DNA of 64,000 bases. It comes from Faecalibacterium sp. HTF-F (GTDB lineage: Bacteria; Bacillota; Clostridia; Oscillospirales; Ruminococcaceae). Below the pieces are notes generated by a model, which had not been told where the DNA came from, did not search any database, and was given only the letters and a program-made list of their open reading frames with translations. Where the stretch lies: positions 2,170,001 through 2,234,000 of the forward strand of contig NZ_CP094473.1 of assembly GCF_023347535.1 (NCBI RefSeq), read 5' to 3'. Of this stretch, positions 8,827-15,871 are shown one piece after another. Both the position numbers and the translations under genes were made by a program. The stretch's first letter is position 1. Every line of letters begins with the position of its first letter.

Positions 8827-9048
8827 TCAGACTACTTCGATCATTTCAGCATCGGCCTTGCGCACGCTCAGCTCGTAGTTGCGCACGGTCAGCTCCATGG
8901 GGTCGCCCAGAGGTGCCACCTTGCGGACATAGATCTCGACACCCTTGGTGATGCCCATGTCCATGATGCGGCGCTTGACCGGGCCTTCACCGTGCAGCTT
9001 TGCCACAGTAGCGGTCTCGCCGACCTTTACGTCTTTCAGAGTTTTCAT
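8827..9048 (-). CDS. feoA: FeoA-domain protein (second copy)
   Basis: A 73-aa SH3-like FeoA protein, a small cytoplasmic partner thought to act on FeoB. Typical features are the T-V-x-x-L-x-G-x-G-P-x-K-R-R-I-x-D-M-G-I segment (the central RRIMDMGITKG is plain) and VAPLGDPMEL. The start at 9048 (MKTLKDVKVG) has a purine-rich AGGATGG before it; longer frames upstream have no support. It lies 25 bases upstream of feoB. Confidence 0.92.
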   Translation of the reverse strand: MKTLKDVKVGETATVAKLHGEGPVKRRIMDMGITKGVEIYVRKVAPLGDPMELTVRNYELSVRKADAEMIEVV

Positions 9049-9130
9049 TCTTAACCATCCTCCTCTGCTTGTCTTTATAGAGAGACTATTCCAGTTTCGG
9101 AGCAGCTCCCAAACAGCGCCGGGGCACTGT

Positions 9131-9346
9131 TCAGCCAATCATGATACGGTTTGCCATCGTCTTGTCCAGCGCGATGCGGCTCTCCTTGACCTGCAGGATC
9201 AGGTTGCCTGCGATCTCGTTGACGACCGTTACCTCACTGTCCACCACAAAACCCAGCTCTGCCAGATGCAGCCGGATCTCGTCCTTGCCGGTGATCTTTT
9301 TGATGGTGACGGTCTCTCCTGCTTTTGCCATTGTCAAAGGCATCAT
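9131..9346 (-). CDS. feoA: FeoA-domain protein (first copy)
   Basis: A FeoA-like protein of about 71 aa. It shows AKAGETVTIKKITG, then RLHLAELGFVVDSEVTVV and a C-terminal basic MANRIMIG. It diverges clearly from the second FeoA, so the two are old paralogs and not a recent duplication. The start is one of two adjacent ATG codons (9346/9343) after AAGGGAAGCGG. First gene of the feo operon, 72 bases after the -10 element. Confidence 0.9.
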   Translation of the reverse strand: MMPLTMAKAGETVTIKKITGKDEIRLHLAELGFVVDSEVTVVNEIAGNLILQVKESRIALDKTMANRIMIG

Positions 9347-9387
9347 ACTTCCGCTTCCCTTCTTGTTTGAATCTGGGATATCGCTGC

Positions 9388-9482
9388 GGTTAGTCAGCCG
9401 CAACTACCAACGTGGATAGTTTACGCTTACTAACCTTTTATGTCAATAGTTTTTTCATATTTAAAAGTTAGTTCATATGAAC
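9388..9482 (-). promoter_or_regulatory. feo promoter with multiple GTTAG-type sites
   Basis: Minus-strand promoter TTGACA (9441-9446), 17-base spacer, TAAACT (9418-9423). Three 16-bp variants of GTTAG-N6-CTAAC overlap it: 9389-9404, 9419-9434 (GTTTACGCTTACTAAC, covering the -10) and 9467-9482 (GTTAGTTCATATGAAC, with a perfect 12-bp palindrome at its right side). The arrangement fits repression by an iron-responsive regulator. Confidence 0.65.
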
Positions 9483-9790
9483 AAACAATTTTTCTGCCCG
9501 AGTTTTTCCGTTTTTTCACCACAATCAACAATAACTAACTCAAATTATTGAATCAAAGTTAGCCATTGTTTACATTTTCTCGTTCTTTTTTGGCGGCATC
9601 TTGTAAACTATCACAAGGCTTTTCCCTACTCCTGCTGTGCTCTTTTGCAGCAAATGACACAGCCGCACGGTACAGTGGTCATTCTGCACCGCGCGGCCGC
9701 GTGTCAAAAGGAGGATTTCTTTCCTGCCGGTGCGTGGACACCGGCAGGCGCCAGGATAAAAAGAGAGTATTTGAAAAGAGAATGACAACA
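9483..9790. other. Intergenic region between feoA and DUF3793 genes
   Basis: No gene seen. It holds a further half-site pair (CTAACT at 9535-9540 and AGTTAG at 9557-9562), and downstream of the DUF3793 gene a 10-bp hairpin CCTGCCGGTG/CACCGGCAGG near 9723-9748 without a clear T-run on either strand. Confidence 0.5.
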
Positions 9791-10375
9791 TCAAGCCGCC
9801 ACGGCAAGGCGGAGAATGGGCGTTCCGCTGTGGAACAGCCGCAGATAGACAGCTGTGCATTTGCTCAGCTGGTCAAAGTGCTTCTGCGCTGCATCCGGGT
9901 CGCCGTAGGACTTCCAGCAGCCGCAGCAGGTAAAGTTCTTGCCGCGGTTCTCGATAAAGCCCACCACATCCCCCAGCGGATAGCCAAGGAACACCCCGAT
10001 CTCATGGGGAAAATCCTCCGAGCAGCACAGCCGGCGGGAGAGCTGGGTGAGCATGCCGCCCACATCCAGCGGTTCCCCCGCTTCCGGCAGACGGTATCCC
10101 TCCTGCCGCAGGAAGCTCTGCACCTTTTCGTCTGCCAGTACAGCAGACAGCCTGCTTTCGCGGTAGACGTACACAAGATACCGGTGGTTGCGCACGCAGC
10201 CCTTGAGCACCCGCACCCGCAGGCCCTTGGGCTGAAGCTGGACATTCCAGTTTTTCACGCGGCGTGCAAGGTCGGCGCAGTCGCGGGTCTCGTAGCGGAA
10301 CAGGCCCGCCGGTTTCAGGCTGGCCAGCACCGGGGCACACTGTTCGATCATGACCGTTTCAAAATTGCGTTCCAT
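9791..10375 (-). CDS. DUF3793 family protein
   Basis: A 194-aa soluble protein of unknown function. Recognisable family features are HEIGVFLGYPLGDVVGFI followed by a short loop and the CCGCWKSYGD segment. Cys are frequent in the C-terminal half (CC at about 119, CCGC near 150). No signal peptide or membrane segment. Two GTTAG-N6-CTAAC palindromes lie in its promoter and leader, so it appears to belong to the same regulon as feo. In Clostridia DUF3793 genes are often found near iron and flavodoxin genes (recollection, not checked). An iron- or redox-related role is inferred only. Confidence 0.8.
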   Translation of the reverse strand: MERNFETVMIEQCAPVLASLKPAGLFRYETRDCADLARRVKNWNVQLQPKGLRVRVLKGCVRNHRYLVYVYRESRLSAVLADEKVQSFLRQEGYRLPEAGEPLDVGGMLTQLSRRLCCSEDFPHEIGVFLGYPLGDVVGFIENRGKNFTCCGCWKSYGDPDAAQKHFDQLSKCTAVYLRLFHSGTPILRLAVAA

Positions 10376-10436
10376 GTCTGTGCCCTCCCGCCTTGTTTCT
10401 CCGGGCTATTGTTTCCCGGATGCACCGTGTTTATAA

Positions 10437-10452
10437 GTTAGATGTTTCTAAC
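10437..10452. promoter_or_regulatory. GTTAG-N6-CTAAC operator in the DUF3793 leader
   Basis: GTTAGATGTTTCTAAC: a perfect 6-bp-arm palindrome (GTTAGA/TCTAAC), about 60 bases before the start codon and downstream of the predicted transcription start. Confidence 0.65.
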
Positions 10453-10522
10453 CCAGATTTCAAAAAAGAAGCGGCTTTGCGCGGAGCAATCAAGGCTTCG
10501 GCCTGCCGATTGGTTTCTTGCG

Positions 10523-10575
10523 GTTAGTTATTTCTAACGTGACTGTATCTTACCACAGCCCGGGGGCATTGTCAA
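10523..10575 (-). promoter_or_regulatory. DUF3793 promoter with operator at +1
   Basis: Minus-strand TTGACA (10570-10575), 17-base spacer, TAAGAT (10547-10552). The palindrome GTTAGTTATTTCTAAC (10523-10538) covers the predicted start of transcription, a classical repressor position. Confidence 0.72.
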
Positions 10576-10704
10576 CACTTTTTTCCAAAAAAGTTATTTA
10601 TAGCAAACCATTATTTGCTTCGGCCTGTTTTTTGCGCATCCTACCGTTTTGAGGTACGGTATGGTATAATGAAAAAAAACTTTTTTCAAAGGAGCATGTT
10701 TCCC

Positions 10705-11322
10705 ATGGCGCAGAACATCACACCGGAAAGCCTGATCTCGATCCTCGCCGCCGCACTGGCCCAGAAGCCCACAAAGCCGTTGGTGCTGGCGCTGGATGGC
10801 CGCTGCGGCAGCGGCAAGACCACCCTTGCCGACGGGCTGACCCGGCAGTTTCCGGCCAGCATCGTCCTGCACACGGACGATTTCTATCTGCCGCCCGCCC
10901 AGCGTGTACGCGGCTGGGAAAAAACACCCTGCGCCAACATGGACCTTATCCGTCTGCGGGACGAAGCCCTGCGCCCGGCCTATGAAGGCCAGCCGGTGCT
11001 CTACCGCGCCTACTCCTGCCGGGCAGGCGCATACCAGCCTGTGCAGGAGCTTGCCGCACAGCCGCTGGTCATTCTGGAGGGCAGCTACAGCCACCACCCG
11101 CTGTTGGCCGGGTATGAGACCCTGCGGGTCTTTGTCACCTGCTCAAGAGAAGAGCAGACCCGCCGCCTGCAGGCACGGGAGGGTGAGCGGTACGCCAATT
11201 TTGCCGCCCGGTGGATCCCGCTGGAGGAGGGCTACTTTGCCCAGTACCGCATTGAGGAAACGGCAGATCTTGCGGTGGACACGACCGCAGCCAATGCCTG
11301 CGCAGGAATGATGTGCCGGTGA
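10705..11322 (+). CDS. Uridine-kinase-like P-loop protein
   Basis: A 205-aa nucleoside-kinase-like P-loop NTPase. Visible are a Walker A (ALDGRCGSGKTTLA), a substrate-side HTDDFYLP motif as in uridine kinases, LVILEGSYSHHPLL resembling the EG.Y/H motif of that family, and a lid-like R-rich segment (RRLQAREGERYANF). The ATG at 10705 has AAAGGAG 10 bases upstream; another ATG at 10696 would be only 1 base from it. Substrate unknown; it could equally be a small phosphotransferase related to phosphoribulokinase/uridine kinase. Confidence 0.75.
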   Translation: MAQNITPESLISILAAALAQKPTKPLVLALDGRCGSGKTTLADGLTRQFPASIVLHTDDFYLPPAQRVRGWEKTPCANMDLIRLRDEALRPAYEGQPVLYRAYSCRAGAYQPVQELAAQPLVILEGSYSHHPLLAGYETLRVFVTCSREEQTRRLQAREGERYANFAARWIPLEEGYFAQYRIEETADLAVDTTAANACAGMMCR

Positions 11323-11432
11323 AAAAAGGCACAGTTGTGAACTGCGCCCCTGTGGCATCGCTATCCAGCAAATCAGCAAACAAAAAAGACGGATATTCCG
11401 CAACATCTCAGATGCTGTAAGAATATCCGTCA

Positions 11433-11508
11433 TGGTCGGAGCAGCGGGATTTGAACCCACGGCCTCCTCGTCCCGAACGAGGCGCGCTACCAACTGCGCT
11501 ATGCCCCG
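11433..11508 (-). tRNA. tRNA-Pro (CGG)
   Basis: 76-nt cloverleaf with encoded CCA. Acceptor CGGGGCA/TGCTCCG, anticodon stem CCTCG/CGAGG around TTCGGGA, anticodon CGG, T-loop TTCAAAT. Directly downstream of tRNA-Gln. Confidence 0.95.
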
Positions 11509-11541
11509 AAAATACCGCAGCCAGTTGAGACTGCGGTTTTC

Positions 11542-11615
11542 TGGTTGGGGATGAGAGAATCGAACTCCCACAAGTAGAGTCAGAGTCTACCGCACTACCA
11601 CTATGCAAATCCCCA
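11542..11615 (-). tRNA. tRNA-Gln (CTG)
   Basis: 74-nt cloverleaf with encoded CCA. Acceptor TGGGGAT/ATCCCCA, anticodon stem GTAGA/TCTAC around CTCTGAC, anticodon CTG, T-loop TTCGATT. First of a two-tRNA unit with tRNA-Pro. Confidence 0.95.
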
Positions 11616-11658
11616 TTATTCTGTTTGTCTGCCACGCTGTGCGCTGCTGACAGGGAAT

Positions 11659-11687
11659 ATTATACTCGAAAGGGTCTTGCTTGTCAA
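11659..11687 (-). promoter_or_regulatory. Promoter of the tRNA-Gln/tRNA-Pro unit
   Basis: TTGACA (11682-11687), 17-base spacer, TATAAT (11659-11664) on the minus strand: a perfect consensus, about 40 bases before the tRNA. Confidence 0.9.
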
Positions 11688-11778
11688 CCATTTTTTTATT
11701 TTTTCCGTAAAACTTTTCTCCCATCTGCTCTGCCCGCAAAAACAGTCCGTGGGACCGTGTAAATTTTTTGCACTTCTC

Positions 11779-11813
11779 TTGACACGGTGCCCCATCCGGA
11801 ATAATCTTATACT
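11779..11813 (+). promoter_or_regulatory. Probable pfkA promoter
   Basis: TTGACA at 11779-11784. The best-spaced -10 is TAATCT (17 bases); a better-looking TATACT (11808-11813) is 23 bases away. The -10 assignment is therefore uncertain. Confidence 0.45.
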
Positions 11814-11895
11814 ATAAATAAGCGGGTTCCCGGGCAGACTGACTTTCGGAGCCGGAATGCACGGTGCTGAACAGCAAATGAAAGAGGGCTTTTGA

Positions 11896-12975
11896 ATGAA
11901 AAAACGTGTTGGAATCCTGACCTCCGGCGGTGATTGTCCGGGTCTGAACGCCACCATCCGCGGCGTAGCCAAAGCGCTGTATGCCCGCATGGGCGAGAAT
12001 GTGGAGATCGTGGGCATTCTGAACGGCTACAGCGGTCTCATCAACGGCGATTACAAAGAGATGTGTGAGGACGACTTCCGCGGCATCCTGACGCTGGGCG
12101 GCACCATTCTGGGCACCAAACGCACCCCCTTTAAAATGATGCGTGTGGTGGAGGACGACAACATTGATAAAGTCGCCGCCATGAAAAAGACCTACAAGGA
12201 AGCCAAGCTGGACTGCCTGCTGTGTCTGGGCGGCAATGGCACCCACAAAACCGCAAACCTGCTCTCGCAGGAGGGCCTGAACATCATCGGCCTGCCCAAG
12301 ACCATTGATAACGATATCTACGGCACCGACGTGACCTTCGGTTTCCACACCGCCGTGGACATTGCCACCGATGTCATCGACCGCATCCACACCACCGCCG
12401 GCAGCCACAGCCGCGTAATGTGCATCGAGATCATGGGCAACAAGGCCGGTTGGCTGACGCTGTACTCCGGCATTGCTGGCGGTGCAGACATCATCCTGCT
12501 GCCGGAACAGCCCTATGATATCGACCGTGTGTGCTCTGCCGTGGAGCGCCGCGCCAAAAAGGGTTCCAACTTCTCCATCATCGCTGTAGCCGAGGGTGCC
12601 ATCAACTGCGAGGAAGCCGGCATGAAGCGCAAGGAGTGGATGGCAAAGCGCGCCGAGGCAGGCTTTGGCACCACCGCCACCAACCGCATTGCACAGGCCG
12701 TGCAGAAAAAGACCGGCATGGAGACCCGTGTGTGCATCCCGGGCCACATGCAGCGCGGCGGCAGCCCCAGCGCCTACGACCGTGTTCTGGCCACCCAGTT
12801 CGGCAGCTATGCGGCAAAGCTGGTAGAGATCGAGCGCTACGGCGTAACAGTCGCCATGGTGAACGGTCACGTCACCCAGAACCGTCTGGCCGACATTGCA
12901 GGCAAGACCCGTAACGTGCCGGAGGGCTGCGAGCTGCTCACCGTCGCCCGCCGCATGGGCATCAGTCTGGGTTGA
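11896..12975 (+). CDS. pfkA: 6-phosphofructokinase
   Basis: A 359-aa phosphofructokinase of glycolysis, which phosphorylates fructose 6-phosphate. Motifs are GILTSGGDCPGLNA at the N terminus, LGGNGTHKTA (112-116 is the phosphoryl-donor loop), PKTIDNDI with the catalytic Asp, and the substrate segment MGNKAGWL. Lys135 replaces the Gly of ATP-dependent E. coli PfkA, and the donor loop reads GGNGT instead of GGDGS. Both changes are typical of the mixed group of PFKs, whose members use either ATP or pyrophosphate. The donor cannot be decided here. A structured 3' element follows within 10 bases of the stop. Confidence 0.93.
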   Translation: MKKRVGILTSGGDCPGLNATIRGVAKALYARMGENVEIVGILNGYSGLINGDYKEMCEDDFRGILTLGGTILGTKRTPFKMMRVVEDDNIDKVAAMKKTYKEAKLDCLLCLGGNGTHKTANLLSQEGLNIIGLPKTIDNDIYGTDVTFGFHTAVDIATDVIDRIHTTAGSHSRVMCIEIMGNKAGWLTLYSGIAGGADIILLPEQPYDIDRVCSAVERRAKKGSNFSIIAVAEGAINCEEAGMKRKEWMAKRAEAGFGTTATNRIAQAVQKKTGMETRVCIPGHMQRGGSPSAYDRVLATQFGSYAAKLVEIERYGVTVAMVNGHVTQNRLADIAGKTRNVPEGCELLTVARRMGISLG

Positions 12976-12977
12976 TC

Positions 12978-13090
12978 ACCATTTGAATGCTCTCCGCTTT
13001 GCTCTGAGCATTTTTAGCGGAATAATTATTTTTTATTGGGGATTCCTGAAAATCTGCGGATTTTTCAGGAATCCCTTTTTCACCGGAAGG
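12978..13090 (+). ncRNA. Structured 3' element, copy 1 (pseudoknot plus UGCG hairpin)
   Basis: Directly after the pfkA stop: TTTGA, then ATGCTC, TCCGCT, a loop, GAGCAT, T5, AGCGGA. This order (A, B, A', B') allows an H-type pseudoknot. After an A/T-rich spacer comes a long hairpin, GGGATTCCTGAAAATC closed by a TGCG loop, followed by CTTTTTCACCGGAAGG. It probably also terminates pfkA. Three related copies are in this window. Confidence 0.6.
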
Positions 13091-13139
13091 GTCCCAACCG
13101 GCAGATGCTTCAAACACACTGAATGCCGTTTTCCGCTGC

Positions 13140-13256
13140 GCCCTCTCCCGTGAAAATGCAGATCCCGGCAGGCCGCAGCCTGCCGGGATCTGCTCTATTT
13201 AGGAATCATATTTCCGCTGAATATGGCCAGAGTGCAACAGCGGCCATTCAAAATCG
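13140..13256 (-). ncRNA. Structured 3' element, copy 2 (after ldhD)
   Basis: On the minus strand, 14 bases after the ldhD stop: TTTTGA, ATGGCC/GGCCAT stem, an AGCGGA that can pair back with the CCGCT region, then a perfect 16-bp hairpin (13158-13193) with loop TGCG (minus-strand reading), then TTTTCACGGGAGAGGG. It has the same order of parts as the pfkA copy with different stem sequences. Confidence 0.6.
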
Positions 13257-13269
13257 TCTGCCTGACAAA

Positions 13270-14265
13270 TCAAAGATCCGTCACATCATGCCGGGTAGGC
13301 TGGTTCTGTTCAAAGGCCACGGCGCTTTCCAGCACACCGCGCACCATGCTCTCCACATCCTCGTGGGTGTAGAAAGCCGTGTGGTCGGTCAGGATCACAT
13401 TGGGCATGCTGCGCAGAACCGCCAGCTCCGGGTTCGGGATCACATCGCCCATGCGATTATAATAATACAGGCCGTTCTCGTTTTCCAGCACGTCCAGGCC
13501 CGCCGCGCCGATCTTGCCGCTTTCCAGCCCGGCGATCAGTGCATCACTGTCGATCAGCTTGCCGCGTGCGGTGTTGATGATGGTCACGCCCGGCTTCATG
13601 GTCTCAATGGCCTTGGCGTCGATGAGATGGTGGTTCTCCTCGGTGGCATTGGTGTGCAGGGTGATGACATCGCTTTCGGCCAGCAGTGTCTCCAGCGGCA
13701 CATACTCCGCGATCTTCTTCACCTCTGCATTGGGGTACAGATCGTAGGCCAGCAGACGGCAGCCAAAGCCAGACAGATGCTGCAATACCGTGCGGCCAAT
13801 GCGGCCGGTACCGATCACGCCCACCGTGCAGGTGGAGATGTCACGGCCGATCTTTCCCTGCAGCGAGTAGTCCTGCGCTTCCCCGCGCTTGAGGATGTGT
13901 CCCGCCTTGCGCAGGCTCATCAGCATGAGCATAATGGCAAAGTTCGCAACGCCGTTTGGGGGATAATCCACATTGGCCACCTTCATCCCCAGCGTCCGGG
14001 CAGTCTCGCGGTCCACATGGTCGTAGCCGATGGAGCGGCAGCAGATGGACTTTACGCCCAGTTCATGGAAGCGCTTTACCATGGGCGCGCTCATATCGCA
14101 GGGCGTTACCGATACAGCGTCATAGCCCTTTGCCAGCTCTGCATTTTCCAGTGTGGGATATTCCTGCGTATAGCCGAACTCGATATCCAGCTGCGGTGCC
14201 AGCCGCTGTGCAATGCTCAGCTCATCGTACGGACGCAGCGTGTAAAAAAAGACTTTTGTTGCCAT
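13270..14265 (-). CDS. ldhD: D-lactate dehydrogenase (D-2-hydroxyacid dehydrogenase)
   Basis: A 331-aa NAD-dependent dehydrogenase reducing pyruvate to D-lactate. The Rossmann motif GVIGTGRIG sits at about residue 149. The catalytic triad residues are visible as Arg in NTARGKL, Glu in DVLENEN and His in LTDHTAFYT. Length and the FFYTLRPYD N terminus fit D-lactate dehydrogenases of Firmicutes, which regenerate NAD+ in fermentation. A minor possibility is another D-2-hydroxyacid such as 2-hydroxyisocaproate. Alone in its transcription unit and divergent from pepT; a structured 3' element follows the stop. Confidence 0.9.
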   Translation of the reverse strand: MATKVFFYTLRPYDELSIAQRLAPQLDIEFGYTQEYPTLENAELAKGYDAVSVTPCDMSAPMVKRFHELGVKSICCRSIGYDHVDRETARTLGMKVANVDYPPNGVANFAIMLMLMSLRKAGHILKRGEAQDYSLQGKIGRDISTCTVGVIGTGRIGRTVLQHLSGFGCRLLAYDLYPNAEVKKIAEYVPLETLLAESDVITLHTNATEENHHLIDAKAIETMKPGVTIINTARGKLIDSDALIAGLESGKIGAAGLDVLENENGLYYYNRMGDVIPNPELAVLRSMPNVILTDHTAFYTHEDVESMVRGVLESAVAFEQNQPTRHDVTDL

Positions 14266-14395
14266 AGAACTTCCCTCCCGGCTGATTTTGTCTTTATTTT
14301 AACACGTTCTGCGCGGACTGACGCATTTTTAGTGGTGAATTATATTCATCTTTTGCATGAGGACGCATATTTCCATGCAGATGCTGCAAAAAGAG

Positions 14396-14424
14396 TTGTA
14401 AAAAATCGGAAAAGAGGGTATGAT
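14396..14424 (+). promoter_or_regulatory. pepT promoter
   Basis: TTGTAA (14396-14401), 17-base spacer, TATGAT (14419-14424), about 50 bases before the start codon. Confidence 0.7.
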
Positions 14425-14476
14425 AGAAGGAGCAAGTCGTAGTATACATCACTGAAACATAAAAGGAGTGTGCCTT

Positions 14477-15694
14477 ATGCGCGCTTATGAACGGCTTTTG
14501 AATTATGTCCGGGTGCACACCACCTCGGATGAGACCTCCGGCACTCACCCCTCCGCCGAGCGGGAGTTCGACCTTTCCCGCCAGCTGGTGGAGGAGATGA
14601 AGGCTCTTGGCATGGAGGATGCCCATGTGGACGAGCACTGCTACGTCTACGGCACCCTGCCCGCCACCCCGGGCTGCGAGGACAAGCACGCACTGGGGCT
14701 CATTGCCCACATGGACACCGCCGATGATGCCAGCGGCGAGAACGTGCAGCCCATCGTCTGGGAGAACTACAACGGCGGTGACGTGACCCTGCCTGCCACC
14801 GGCATGGTGATGAAGCCCTCCATGTTCCCCTTCCTCCCCTCCATGAAGGGGGAGACTCTTATCACCTCGGACGGCACCACTCTGCTGGGCGCCGACGACA
14901 AGGCCGGCATTGCGGAGATCCTCACCGCCGTGGAGACCCTGCAGCAAAAGGGCCTGCCCCACGGCAGACTGTGCGTAGCCTTTACGCCGGACGAGGAGAT
15001 CGGCGAGGGCGCAGAGCTGTTTGACATCCCCGGCTTCGGCGCAGACTTTGCCTACACTGTGGACGGCGGCGATGCCGGTTCCATTGAGTACGAGAACTTC
15101 AACGCCGCTTCTGCCACCGTGACCATCCACGGTTTCTCTGTCCACCCGGGCACTGCCAAGGACACCATGATCAACGCTTCCAATGTAGCCATGGAGTTCC
15201 ATCAGGCGCTGCCCATCACCGCCCGCCCCGAAACGACCGAGGGCCGGCAGGGCTTCTATCATCTGTGCCAGATGTACGGCGATGTGACCACCGCAAAACT
15301 GGGCTATATCCTGCGCGACCACAGCGCTGACAAGCTGCAGTTCAAAAAGGACAACATGCTGGACATTGCCGAGTTTTTGAACGGCAAGTACGGCGAAGGC
15401 ACCGTTGAGGTGGAGATCAAGGACAGCTACCGCAACATGCTGGAAAAGATCAAGCCGCATTTCCATTTAGTAGAAACCGCACGCAAGGCCACCCGCATGG
15501 CCGGGCTGGAACCGGAAGAGATTCCGGTGCGCGGCGGCACCGATGGCGCTATGCTGAGCTGGAAGGGCCTGCCCTGCCCGAACCTTGGCACCGGCGGCTT
15601 CAACTTCCACGGCGTGTGTGAGTGCATCACCGCCGAACGCATGGACCGCTGCACCGAGATCCTGCTGAACATCATTTCTCTGTACGCAGAGTGA
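14477..15694 (+). CDS. pepT: Peptidase T (tripeptide aminopeptidase)
   Basis: A 405-aa cytoplasmic M20B metallopeptidase that removes N-terminal residues from tripeptides. Zinc-site motifs are LIAHMDTADDASG (His and Asp), GADDKAGIAEI (bridging Asp), TPDEEIGEGAE (general base Glu and ligand Glu), VDGGDAGSIEYEN and the C-terminal HGVCECI His. The ATG at 14477 has AAGGAG 8 bases upstream; an in-frame GTG at 14468 would overlap that site. Monocistronic, with its own promoter and terminator. Confidence 0.95.
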   Translation: MRAYERLLNYVRVHTTSDETSGTHPSAEREFDLSRQLVEEMKALGMEDAHVDEHCYVYGTLPATPGCEDKHALGLIAHMDTADDASGENVQPIVWENYNGGDVTLPATGMVMKPSMFPFLPSMKGETLITSDGTTLLGADDKAGIAEILTAVETLQQKGLPHGRLCVAFTPDEEIGEGAELFDIPGFGADFAYTVDGGDAGSIEYENFNAASATVTIHGFSVHPGTAKDTMINASNVAMEFHQALPITARPETTEGRQGFYHLCQMYGDVTTAKLGYILRDHSADKLQFKKDNMLDIAEFLNGKYGEGTVEVEIKDSYRNMLEKIKPHFHLVETARKATRMAGLEPEEIPVRGGTDGAMLSWKGLPCPNLGTGGFNFHGVCECITAERMDRCTEILLNIISLYAE

Positions 15695-15713
15695 TTTTTT
15701 ATTCTTAATATAC

Positions 15714-15753
15714 AAAAAGTGAGTGCTGTTTTGGGATAGCATCCACTTTTATT
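15714..15753 (+). terminator. pepT terminator
   Basis: Imperfect stem AAAGTGAGTGCT/AGCATCCACTTT with following TTATTATA, 20 bases after the pepT stop. Confidence 0.65.
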
Positions 15754-15777
15754 ATACTCTGACGTTTGCCTTTACGA

Positions 15778-15868
15778 CTCTTCACGTGAAAACGCAAATC
15801 AGGGCAGACCGCAGTCTGCCCTGATTTGCTCTATTCATGCCCAACACGCCAGCGGAGGGCATTCAAAT
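15778..15868 (-). ncRNA. Structured 3' element, copy 3 (after ktrB)
   Basis: Minus strand, a few bases after the ktrB stop: ATTTGA, ATGCCC/GGGCAT stem with TCCGCT between, then a perfect 16-bp hairpin (15794-15829) with loop TGCG and a trailing TTTTCACGTGAAGAG. This copy lacks the AGCGGA partner, so it cannot form the pseudoknot and may be a shortened version. Confidence 0.55.
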
Positions 15869-15871
15869 CAT

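Noticed and set aside
9723-9748. Terminator after the DUF3793 gene
   Set aside because: The 10-bp hairpin is good, but no T-run follows on the minus strand, so termination there is not supported.
9566-10441. 291-codon frame opposite the DUF3793 gene
   Set aside because: No ribosome site, no recognisable motif, and it runs across an intergenic region with promoters and operators; the DUF3793 frame has family signatures.
11779-11784. Firm pfkA promoter call
   Set aside because: The TTGACA is clear, but the two candidate -10 elements conflict in spacing and quality, so it is listed with low confidence only.
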